Part shown: piece after piece, positions 6,422 to 12,783 of the stretch | How positions within the stretch are numbered: the first letter of the stretch is position 1 | Layout of the letters: the number at the start of each line of letters is the position of its first letter | Assembly (NCBI GenBank): GCA_964613695.1 | Contig: CAZTIR010000032.1 | Location: forward strand, 1-15,316 | Origin: Pyrolobus sp964613695 | GTDB lineage: Archaea; Thermoproteota; Thermoprotei_A; Sulfolobales; Pyrodictiaceae | Direction: 5' to 3' | DNA length: 15,316 nucleotides | The notes under the pieces: model-generated | The model's database searches: none | The model's input: only the letters and a program-made list of their open reading frames with translations | What the model was told of the DNA's origin: nothing | Program-made: the position numbers and the translations under genes

Positions 6422-7854
6422 GGTGCCACCTCCCTTAGTATATTGAGGTTCTTGTCTACGATTAGTACCTTGCCCATGGGCTTATCGGCTACTGTATGGG
6501 TCGCGCAGGCCATGCACGGGTCGTAGGGCCTGACTATCGCGACAGCATGAATGTATATCTCGTGGTCGCTCATGTCCATCACGTTCTTGCCGGCGAAGAA
6601 CCTCGTCAGATCGTTCTCCATCGCCACGGCGTTGAAGGTGGTCGGCGTTATGACGTTGATGAACGTCGTCTCTCCCTTCTCGTTGGCCCGGTAGTGGTGG
6701 ATTAGGGTGCCTCTCGGAGCCTCTATCATCGCCATACCCTCGCCCTTCACCTCCGTGGGCTCTATGCGGAGCGGTGGGCTCCAGAAGTCCCACTCGCGTA
6801 GACCCCTCAGTATCATCTCGTAGACCGCCACAACCTCGACTACTCGAGCATAGTGGTAGAGGAGTGGGTGGAGGGCTGGCTTACCCCACTCCTCGAACAG
6901 CTTGTCGCGCAGCTCGTCAGCCTCCTCGACTCCATAGCTCTTGACTATGTTTAGTCTCGCAAGCGGCCCAGTCTTCATGCCGCCCTCGGGGTAGCCGCGG
7001 TCGCGTAGCACCGGCATCCTGATGTAGGTGTAGTCGAATACCTTCTCTTCGAGCACCTTCTGGTAGTCTGGCGCTCTGAACTCGGCTACAACGTTGCCCT
7101 TAGCGTCTATAACCTTGGCGACGCCCTCTAGGGGGGTGAACCCGCCGGTCTTCTCGTCGACCACCGCGATAGCGTAGCTCGTGCCATTCTCGTACATCTT
7201 TATCTTCTCCTTGCTCTCCTCGAGTAGCTTCAGAGCCTCCCTCTTGAACGTCTCCACATCCCTCCTCATCTTCTCGAACTCCTCTCTAAGCTCCTCTACC
7301 TTCTCCTTCTCCGGTGGGCGCGCTACCCCACCAGGCACCGCGTTCATCGGGTGTATCTCACGGCCGCCGAACACGGCTACGACCTTGTGACCATACTCCA
7401 TTATCTTGAGACCCGTCTTTGCGAGCTCTGGGCGGGCTGCAAGCAGCTTGAATACGCTCCTCTTCTTCTCGGTCGGCGGCAGGAAGTCAGGAAGCCCCAT
7501 CACGACCAGGTGTAGCGCCTGGTTGTTGAGGTGTATGCCGAGGTTTATCATAGCCCTGATGTTGGTAGCCGACTCTGGAGCCTCCACGCCCCTAACCTTG
7601 TCCACCGCCAGCACGCTACAGATGTGGTGGGTTGCGCTGCACACGCCGCATATCATCGGGGTTATCCTGGGCATCTCGTCTATGTTCATCCCTATCCAGA
7701 GCCTCTCGAAGAACCTCGTATCCACGCCCTGGTAGAGCACCCTATCAGCTACCTTGCCGTCGTCACCAACCCTTATCAGTACGAAGGCGTGGCCCTCGAT
7801 GAGGGTCATCTCCAGCTTTAACTCTTTAAGCTGCCTCGCGTTGCTCACGGTCAC
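6409..7854 (-). CDS. [NiFe] hydrogenase large (catalytic) subunit
   Basis: This 481-residue protein carries the nickel ligands at both ends: L1 ICGVCSATH (C69, C72, H76) and L2 DPCMACATH (C447, C450, H453). Between them are other family marks: IEGHA (E20), TGPLARLN, EAPRGTLIHHY and ITPTTFN. A 28-residue C-terminal tail follows H453 and should be removed by a maturation protease; a fitting protease gene lies at 9887-10384. The subunit splits or forms H2 at the NiFe(CN)2CO centre. The overall style (L2 followed by TV...KP) is closest to cytoplasmic group 3, F420-nonreducing (Mvh-like) enzymes. The residue two before C69 is Met67 where Arg is usual. The GTG start overlaps the small-subunit stop as GTGA, indicating coupled translation. 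Confidence 0.95.
   Translation of the reverse strand: MTVSNARQLKELKLEMTLIEGHAFVLIRVGDDGKVADRVLYQGVDTRFFERLWIGMNIDEMPRITPMICGVCSATHHICSVLAVDKVRGVEAPESATNIRAMINLGIHLNNQALHLVVMGLPDFLPPTEKKRSVFKLLAARPELAKTGLKIMEYGHKVVAVFGGREIHPMNAVPGGVARPPEKEKVEELREEFEKMRRDVETFKREALKLLEESKEKIKMYENGTSYAIAVVDEKTGGFTPLEGVAKVIDAKGNVVAEFRAPDYQKVLEEKVFDYTYIRMPVLRDRGYPEGGMKTGPLARLNIVKSYGVEEADELRDKLFEEWGKPALHPLLYHYARVVEVVAVYEMILRGLREWDFWSPPLRIEPTEVKGEGMAMIEAPRGTLIHHYRANEKGETTFINVITPTTFNAVAMENDLTRFFAGKNVMDMSDHEIYIHAVAIVRPYDPCMACATHTVADKPMGKVLIVDKNLNILREVAPWRA
6426..6434 (-). promoter_or_regulatory. Ribosome-binding site of the ferredoxin-like gene
   Basis: GGGAGGTGG on the minus strand lies inside the end of the large-subunit gene, just ahead of the ATG at 6421. 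It decides between this start and the internal Met34. Confidence 0.7.
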
Positions 7855-8813
7855 GCCTCCCCACCCCTCTTCCTCCTAGTCTCGGCCAGCATGTTCACAA
7901 CAAAGCCCCTCGGCTTCCTACGGAATACCTCGGAGCCGCTGGTGAACGTATAGAATCTCCTCGGACCATACACCTTCAGTAGTATCCGCAGGACCTTCTC
8001 GCCGCCCTCAATCGGGTCCATGCCGGCGAGCGTAGCTATTATCCTCGCGAGGGCGACCGGGATATCCTGATCCCTCCTCACGGCGATGTCCGGTGCTGGA
8101 CCGCCGCACCCGAAGCACGGTATGCCAGCCCTAGTGCACGGCGCGCCACAGCCAGCTATGGTGACCGGGCCTAGGCAGAGGTAGCCCTGGCTCAGGAGGC
8201 AGGTATTGGGGTCGACGTCGGGGCCTGGGAGGCCCTTCTTGAAGAACTTCTCGTCTATCGGCTGCTCGATGGGCTTCATCTGCCTCGGGCACTGGGAGCA
8301 GACGGTGGCCAGCATGCCCGGCGGGCGCTTATCCTCATAGAGGTGGGATAGCACCGTGTATATCGCGAAGGGCTCCGGGGGACACCTGGTTATGATGTAG
8401 TCCACTGGGACGAAGTCGGAGACCGCGTAGACCCTGTCGAGCAGCTGCTCCGTCTCGCGCAGCTCCTCCCTCCCGTAGATTATCTTCATGCTCTCGCGGG
8501 GAGGGAAGTAGTCAGCCTGCCCGTTTATACCGCCGAAGGCCGCGCACGAGCCGAGGGCCACGAGGTACTTGGCGGCCATCCTGGCCTTCCTCAGTATCTC
8601 CACATCCTTCTTCATCCTAACCGAGCCCTCTACCAGGATCACATCAACATGGTCGGGAAGCTCCTCCGCCTCGACTACCAGCGGCCAGTAGACGACCTCG
8701 TACATGTCGTTGAGCTGTGGGTAGAGCTGGAAGGTTCTAACAACCTGCACCTCGCAGCCGCCGCAGCCGGTGAGCGGTATAACCGCTAGCGTCTTCTTAC
8801 GACCCTTCGGCAC
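7851..8813 (-). CDS. [NiFe] hydrogenase small (electron-transfer) subunit
   Basis: This 320-residue protein has the proximal-cluster pattern of [NiFe] small subunits: TGCGGCEV (C17, C20), GSCAAFGG (C90) and RCPPEP (C144). A further eight cysteines (C172, C175, C205, C213, C222, C226, C233, C236) are enough for two more [4Fe-4S] clusters. The segment CLLSQGYLCLGPVTIAGCG is typical of F420-nonreducing (Mvh-type) and related soluble enzymes. There is no twin-arginine signal and no membrane anchor, so the enzyme is cytoplasmic. The start is a GTG at 8813, preceded 8 nt upstream by a near-ideal Shine-Dalgarno sequence that overlaps the stop of the previous gene. The 3' end overlaps the large-subunit start by 4 nt. 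Confidence 0.95.
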   Translation of the reverse strand: MPKGRKKTLAVIPLTGCGGCEVQVVRTFQLYPQLNDMYEVVYWPLVVEAEELPDHVDVILVEGSVRMKKDVEILRKARMAAKYLVALGSCAAFGGINGQADYFPPRESMKIIYGREELRETEQLLDRVYAVSDFVPVDYIITRCPPEPFAIYTVLSHLYEDKRPPGMLATVCSQCPRQMKPIEQPIDEKFFKKGLPGPDVDPNTCLLSQGYLCLGPVTIAGCGAPCTRAGIPCFGCGGPAPDIAVRRDQDIPVALARIIATLAGMDPIEGGEKVLRILLKVYGPRRFYTFTSGSEVFRRKPRGFVVNMLAETRRKRGGEA

Positions 8814-8821
8814 TTTCCGAC

Positions 8822-8829
8822 ATCACCTC
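8822..8829 (-). promoter_or_regulatory. Ribosome-binding site of the hydrogenase small subunit
   Basis: GAGGTGAT on the minus strand is fully complementary to the archaeal 16S 3' end. It includes the TGA stop of the V4R-like gene and ends 8 nt before the GTG at 8813. The adjacent ATG reads only eight codons in another frame, so the GTG is the start. Confidence 0.75.
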
Positions 8830-9812
8830 GCTATTATCTTAAACCGGGTGGCTTTAGAGTCGAGTGCGCGTAGGTCAACCCGCTGTCCGGTCAGCGTTTC
8901 TAACACCCCAGCCAGGTAGCCCTGCAGGCTCCTATACACGAAGACTGCCTTGCCGAGGTTCAGCTTCTCTGGTAGCTGGTGGAAGAGGCTCTCCTCTACT
9001 ATTAGGTTATCGCCCTCCCTCCTCACCCGGAGTATGCCCGCGTAAGCCGCGTTGATAACCTCGATAGCCTCCTCTAGGGTCACGAGCCTACCGAGGTAGC
9101 TTAGGAGGAGGTTGCCGTCGAGGGCGCCGTACTTCTTGCCAGCCATGTAGCTCATCGCCGGGTTGCCGCCGAGAACCTTGTCGACAACAGCGTCGAAAGC
9201 CCTCATTATCGCCGTGAGATCCTCCCGGAGCTTCTCCACGTACTCCTCGAGGCTCGGCTTCACCGAGTAGACTCGAAGGCTCTCCGGGGGCTCGGCACCC
9301 TCCCTTATAACGACTCGTATGAAGCAGGCGTTGGGGCCATACCTCTGCAGCGAGACGCTATACTTGCCGCCGAGCTTGTCGCTTATCAGCATCTCGAGGA
9401 AGGAGCATAGGACCTTACACAGCGTCCTGCCCGCGGGGAGATCCTCGTGGTAGAGGATCTGGCGGATTGGGCACTCGCGGCCAATGAGGTAGAACGCCTT
9501 CTGCTTAACCTGGGGGTCTATGTGGACTAGCTTGCCGTGCATCGGGTATAGGTCGACTCGGAAGCTTCTAGTGTTCACCATCTCTAGTGCGGCGCCGAAG
9601 TCCTTACCCTCGAACATGTTCCTATACTCGTTGTAGAGGTACCGGCCCATGAGCGAGCCTAGAACCCTAGCGGCCTGGAGGCCTACAGCCAGCTCCACGC
9701 CCTGAACCGTTATCGCGATGAGCTTCACCATAGCCTCTATGTCCCTATACTTCTCGTCGCCGACGAAAAGCGGGCGTATGTATGCGCCCGCGACCTGCAC
9801 GACTTTCTCCAC
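8823..9812 (-). CDS. V4R-like domain protein, first gene of the hydrogenase operon
   Basis: The gene encodes 329 residues from a GTG and has no membrane segment. Residues about 45-170 resemble the V4R (4-vinyl-reductase, small-molecule-binding) layout: a helix VLGSLMGRYLYNEY, a beta region, ECPIRQILY (C114), PAGRTLC-x3-C (C132, C136) followed by a helix, and a closing YGPNACF (C163). In that position V4R proteins carry a conserved C-x-F. Residues 190-329 form a mixed alpha/beta C-terminal part that I do not recognise. It is directly followed, after 9 nt, by the hydrogenase small subunit and must be co-transcribed with it. It could be a ligand sensor, an assembly factor or an extra subunit. 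Placement in the operon is certain; the V4R assignment is moderate. Confidence 0.6.
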   Translation of the reverse strand: MEKVVQVAGAYIRPLFVGDEKYRDIEAMVKLIAITVQGVELAVGLQAARVLGSLMGRYLYNEYRNMFEGKDFGAALEMVNTRSFRVDLYPMHGKLVHIDPQVKQKAFYLIGRECPIRQILYHEDLPAGRTLCKVLCSFLEMLISDKLGGKYSVSLQRYGPNACFIRVVIREGAEPPESLRVYSVKPSLEEYVEKLREDLTAIMRAFDAVVDKVLGGNPAMSYMAGKKYGALDGNLLLSYLGRLVTLEEAIEVINAAYAGILRVRREGDNLIVEESLFHQLPEKLNLGKAVFVYRSLQGYLAGVLETLTGQRVDLRALDSKATRFKIIAR

Positions 9813-9840
9813 GATTTATCGCCTCGACCCTACGCGCTCG

Positions 9841-9848
9841 CAAATAAG
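9841..9848 (-). promoter_or_regulatory. Probable TATA box of the hydrogenase operon
   Basis: CTTATTTG on the minus strand is centred about 32 nt before the GTG at 9812, giving a leader of a few nucleotides at most. An alternative is TTTTAAAC at 9853-9860, which would give a leader of roughly 15-20 nt. Confidence 0.5.
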
Positions 9849-9853
9849 AGTAG

Positions 9854-9860
9854 TTTAAAA
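9854..9860 (+). promoter_or_regulatory. Probable TATA box of the maturation protease gene
   Basis: TTTAAAA overlaps the first candidate ATG (9860). Transcription from it would begin near 9884, just before the GTG at 9887. This argues that the protein starts there, or further downstream. Confidence 0.55.
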
Positions 9861-9886
9861 TGACAAAATTAACGGTTTCTATATTC

Positions 9887-10384
9887 GTGACTCTCGGGGA
9901 TGCTCTACACCGGGTTAGGCTCTTGGAGAGAGGCTCTAGGATAATCGTTGTGGGCTTCGGGAACGAGCTGCTGCCGGGGGACGCGTGCGGCAAGAGGGTT
10001 GTGGAGGAGCTCTCCGGCTGTGTTGAGGCCAGGTGGCTTGGTAGGGGCGTGCAGGCCCTCATACACCTGCTGCCCAAGTACGACGTTGTCTTCGCCGTCG
10101 ATGCCTCGAGGAGGGTCGAGCCCGGCGCCGTGAGGATCACGGCCCTTAAACCGGGTGACTGTGAGGCTGGGGAGCTATCCTCTCTACACGAGGCTGGGCT
10201 ATTGGACGCTGCGTGCATGGCTCTAGAGGTGGCGGAGAGCCTAGGGAGGAAGCCCCTAGTCTACCTCGTCGAGTGTGGGGTTAGGGACCCGCTTGACGCT
10301 TCGCAGGCTGAACCCGCTATAAGGGAGGCTGTGCGGCTCATCCTCGAGAGGGTTGGGGGTTGTCAGAGCGCATCGAAGAGCTGA
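9887..10384 (+). CDS. Hydrogenase maturation protease (HybD/HycI/FrhD family)
   Basis: This endopeptidase family trims the C-terminal tail of the [NiFe] large subunit once nickel is inserted. The sequence has the family N-terminal motif IIVVGFGNELLPGDACG, then VVFAVDAS, then SSLHEAGLLD. These supply the three nickel-sensing ligands of the HybD type, Glu27, Asp72 and His101 (numbered from the GTG), with spacing close to HybD. The frame extends upstream to an ATG at 9860, giving 174 residues. That ATG lies inside a TTTAAAA TATA box, so I chose the GTG at 9887 (165 residues); a TTG at 9920 is also possible. The gene faces the hydrogenase operon across a shared short promoter region, and its target is probably the large subunit at 6409-7854. 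The 3' end overlaps the gatC start by 25 nt. Confidence 0.9.
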   Translation: MTLGDALHRVRLLERGSRIIVVGFGNELLPGDACGKRVVEELSGCVEARWLGRGVQALIHLLPKYDVVFAVDASRRVEPGAVRITALKPGDCEAGELSSLHEAGLLDAACMALEVAESLGRKPLVYLVECGVRDPLDASQAEPAIREAVRLILERVGGCQSASKS

Positions 10385-10668
10385 GAGTGGATAGAGAGCT
10401 CGTGAAGAGGCTTGAGGAGATGGTGCGCATCTCTCTGACGCCCGAGGAGGAGGAGAGGATGGTGAGAGAGCTGGGGAAGATGCTGGAGTGGATGAGGGGG
10501 CTGCTGGAGGCCCGGGTTGAGGGCGAGCCCCTCTACCACCCCACCGGCTCCGAGGGCTTGCTCCGTAGGGACGAGCCTAGGCCTGGTTTGAGCAGGGAGG
10601 AGGCCCTGAGGAACGCGGTTGAAGTCGTGGATGGTTTTGTTAAGGCCCCTAAGCTTGTCGAGGAGTAG
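10360..10668 (+). CDS. gatC: Aspartyl/glutamyl-tRNA amidotransferase subunit C
   Basis: This 102-residue protein has the GatC pattern: an N-terminal helical part with ISLTPEEEERMVRELGKML, then the extended RRDEPRPGLSREEALRNA and the terminal GFVKAPKLVEE, which wraps around GatA in known GatCAB structures. It stabilises the amidotransferase that makes Asn-tRNA(Asn). The start is a TTG at 10360, inside the end of the protease gene. A GTG at 10387, 2 nt after the protease stop, is a possible alternative (93 residues). The gene is in an operon-like run with the hydrogenase protease and the PP-loop gene, and apart from gatB, which is about 6.8 kb away. Confidence 0.93.
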   Translation: MSERIEELRVDRELVKRLEEMVRISLTPEEEERMVRELGKMLEWMRGLLEARVEGEPLYHPTGSEGLLRRDEPRPGLSREEALRNAVEVVDGFVKAPKLVEE

Positions 10669-10677
10669 TAGGGTGGC

Positions 10678-11883
10678 ATGACCGAGCTATACCCGGTGGT
10701 GGATGCTGAGGGTAGGCTTGTGAGGCTGCAGGGCGGCTCCGCGGAGGCAACCGTCTACTACCGTTACGACCCCGAGAGGGGCGAGTACCGCGTCGAGAGG
10801 ATAATCTTCTGGCTGGACGTGGACCGTGGGGTTGACGTCACGAGGCTCGTGGATAAGAGGGGCTTCCTGCGCGTGGGCGAGGTTAGTCTCCCGGTCCGGC
10901 TCTGGCTGCTCGCAGCGCCCTACGTGCACGCCTACACCTTCCACACTCTCGACGAGCATGTAGAGCGTATCGTGAGGGCTGTGGGTAGGGAGGTTAGGGG
11001 TAGGAGGGTTGTGCTGGGCTACAGCGGCGGCAAGGACTCCACGGCAGCCCTCCTCGTCCTGATGAGGCTAGCTGAGAGGCTCGGCATCAGGCTCGACGTC
11101 ATGTACATACACATGCCCTTCATAGAGTCTCCGAGGAACGTGAGGTTCGTAGAGTGGGTCTCCAGGAGGCTGGGGGTTGACATAGAGGTCGTGGAGGCCC
11201 CCAGGAGGGGGGTGAAGAGCTACCTCCTCTGGAGGGGTCTACCGAGGCGGGGGGACAGGTGGTGCACCTTCTTCAAGGTCAAGCCGATGAGGGAGTATAG
11301 GAAGAGGTATAGGAGCGCCTTGGAGGTCGTGGCGGACCGTATAATGGAGGCTCCGAAGAGGCTCGAGAAGCTAGCGGCCCCCGCCGCTAGGCACGAGTAC
11401 CTCTCGGGTAGGAAGCTGCGCCCAACCTACCTCATGACCATCCTCGACGTGGTTAGGGTGGTTAGGGAGGCTGGCCTCGTGCACCCAGCATACCTCGACG
11501 GGCTGCCCCGGGTCGCGTGCACACTATGCCCCTTCAAAGCCCTCCACGAGTTCAGGATTTTCGAGGAGCTCGAGGACCCTGGCTTCATCGAGGCCGTGTT
11601 GAGGAAGGAGCATAGGAAGTGGTACAGCGAGATACCGTGGGAGGATTTCGTGAAGCACCACCTATGGCGCTACCCGCGCAGAGAGGCCCTCCAGGTGTAC
11701 AGGGCTAAGGAGGTGCTCGGCGAGATGCTCGAGAGGGGTGAGCTCGAGGAGGTGGATGCCAGGGAGGTTGAGGAGGGCTACCGGAGCCTATGGGTCAACC
11801 CGCTCCCGGAGGCGCCGGTCCTAAACCCGCCGGACGTGGCCGCCAGGGTGCTCTCGGTGAGGCTCGTGAAGCCCATACCCTAG
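10678..11883 (+). CDS. PP-loop ATP-pyrophosphatase, PAPS-reductase-like
   Basis: The gene encodes 401 residues from an ATG 9 nt after gatC. A roughly 105-residue N-terminal part precedes a PP-loop domain with GYSGGKDST (S116-G-G-K-D-S121), the loop that binds and pyrophosphorylates with ATP. Two later segments match the PAPS/APS-reductase superfamily: RGDRWCTFFKVKP (C196) and HPAYLDGLPRVACTLCPF (C281, C284). The single Cys plus CxxC may hold zinc or an Fe-S cluster. Archaeal members include sulfur-transfer and tRNA-thiolation enzymes as well as assimilatory reductases, and the substrate cannot be assigned here. The C-terminal tail of about 100 residues is charged and helical. The stop shares CTAG with the convergent MBL-fold gene. 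Confidence 0.88.
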   Translation: MTELYPVVDAEGRLVRLQGGSAEATVYYRYDPERGEYRVERIIFWLDVDRGVDVTRLVDKRGFLRVGEVSLPVRLWLLAAPYVHAYTFHTLDEHVERIVRAVGREVRGRRVVLGYSGGKDSTAALLVLMRLAERLGIRLDVMYIHMPFIESPRNVRFVEWVSRRLGVDIEVVEAPRRGVKSYLLWRGLPRRGDRWCTFFKVKPMREYRKRYRSALEVVADRIMEAPKRLEKLAAPAARHEYLSGRKLRPTYLMTILDVVRVVREAGLVHPAYLDGLPRVACTLCPFKALHEFRIFEELEDPGFIEAVLRKEHRKWYSEIPWEDFVKHHLWRYPRREALQVYRAKEVLGEMLERGELEEVDAREVEEGYRSLWVNPLPEAPVLNPPDVAARVLSVRLVKPIP

Positions 11884-12572
11884 AATTCCAGCACGGAGCC
11901 CGTCCTCGCCTCGCAGTAGGCGTCCGGGTACTCCCTCCTGATATACTCCCTGGCGGCCTCCCCGCTACAGTGGATGGCGCACATGAGCCTAGTGTGCTCA
12001 GCCAGCCTGTCTATCACGTCGCGTGGCGGCTGGTGGTAGCCCCCTATCACCATGTAGAGCCTCTCGCCCACGAGCTCGTGGGCGGTTGCGGCGAGTCTAT
12101 CGACTCCGGGGTGGCTGCAGCCCACGAGGAGCGCGTACCCTCGGTCGCCTCGAACCAGTAGAGCCTGCTCCATTATGCTCCCCGCGTACCAGCCCTCCAG
12201 GGGCCCCACCAGGTAGACACCCTCCCCGATCATGCGTGACTCGCGGTTCTCGACTGGTCTCAGCCCCCAGCGGCGTAGCAGCGAGGCGACCCTCCCCGAG
12301 CCCCGGGGCACGTAGACTGTGAGACCCTTTGCAACCCTCCCGACGTACTCGAAGCCCCCGTAGTGGTCGCTGTGAGGGTGGCTGAGCACAGCGTACTCGA
12401 CGCTCCCAAGGTCGACGCCGAGAGCCTTCACGTTATACTCTAGGACGTCGGGCTCCGTGTCGGCGTCGAAGAGTATGCGTCTCCCGCCCCTCTCGACGAG
12501 TATCGAGAGGCCCCAGGAGTTGCGAAGCCCCTCGCCAGGCTCGTTATCGACGAGGACGAGTAGCCTCGCCAC
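11880..12572 (-). CDS. Metallo-beta-lactamase-fold hydrolase, DHPRP/RFA-P-synthase-like subgroup
   Basis: The chosen product is 230 residues. It has the MBL metal motif SHPHSDHYGG (H65, H67, D69, H70), an upstream GLSILVE...ILFDAD strand pair, and downstream LLVGCSHPGV and AIHCSGE, which supply further ligands. N-terminal NEPGEGLRNSWGLS and the CSHPG segment are typical of the MBL subgroup that includes the archaeal dihydropteroate-related (RFA-P synthase-like) proteins; the true substrate is unknown. The open frame reaches a GTG at 12632, but that lies only about 11 nt from a TATA box (12639-12647). The GTG at 12572 has GAGGGTG just before it and gives a normal fold start (MARLLVLVDNEPG). 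The stop overlaps that of the PP-loop gene by 4 nt. Confidence 0.9.
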   Translation of the reverse strand: MARLLVLVDNEPGEGLRNSWGLSILVERGGRRILFDADTEPDVLEYNVKALGVDLGSVEYAVLSHPHSDHYGGFEYVGRVAKGLTVYVPRGSGRVASLLRRWGLRPVENRESRMIGEGVYLVGPLEGWYAGSIMEQALLVRGDRGYALLVGCSHPGVDRLAATAHELVGERLYMVIGGYHQPPRDVIDRLAEHTRLMCAIHCSGEAAREYIRREYPDAYCEARTGSVLEF

Positions 12573-12638
12573 GGGGCACCCTCGGACGCGTCCACAGTGT
12601 TTAGTGTATACGCGTTGCCCTGGAGGCGACACGCTCTC

Positions 12639-12647
12639 GTTTAAAAC
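12639..12647 (-). promoter_or_regulatory. Probable TATA box of the MBL-fold gene
   Basis: GTTTTAAAC (minus strand) is nearly palindromic, so it could work in both directions. For the MBL gene it places transcription start near 12616, giving a leader of about 45 nt with a Shine-Dalgarno sequence before the GTG at 12572. Confidence 0.5.
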
Positions 12648-12752
12648 AGGGTTCTCTAGGTGTATGTGGTCCCCGGGGCTGTGAGGATAGCGCTCTTCGC
12701 CGATAGGGTGATGACCAGCTCGGCCGGGATTCCCGAGCCCCCTACAAGCCGC

Positions 12753-12760
12753 GTATATAC
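12753..12760 (+). promoter_or_regulatory. TATA box of the 496-aa protein gene
   Basis: GTATATAC is centred about 28 nt before the GTG at 12784. This fits a leaderless transcript and supports that start. Confidence 0.65.
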
Positions 12761-12783
12761 CTCCGGGACATCGTCATAGCCTG

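Noticed and set aside
12681..12779. Small plus-strand frame (GTG start, 32 codons) between the MBL and 496-aa genes, 12 nt after a possible transcription start from the 12639-12647 TATA
   Set aside because: No Shine-Dalgarno sequence, no recognisable sequence, and it contains the TATA box of the next gene. The region is better read as a promoter. A frameshifted N-terminus of the 496-aa protein was considered, but the leaderless start at 12784 explains that gene without it.
12706..12780. GTGATGA resembling a C box of an archaeal C/D sRNA
   Set aside because: No D or D' box (CTGA) follows at suitable distance, and the stretch contains a TATA box instead.
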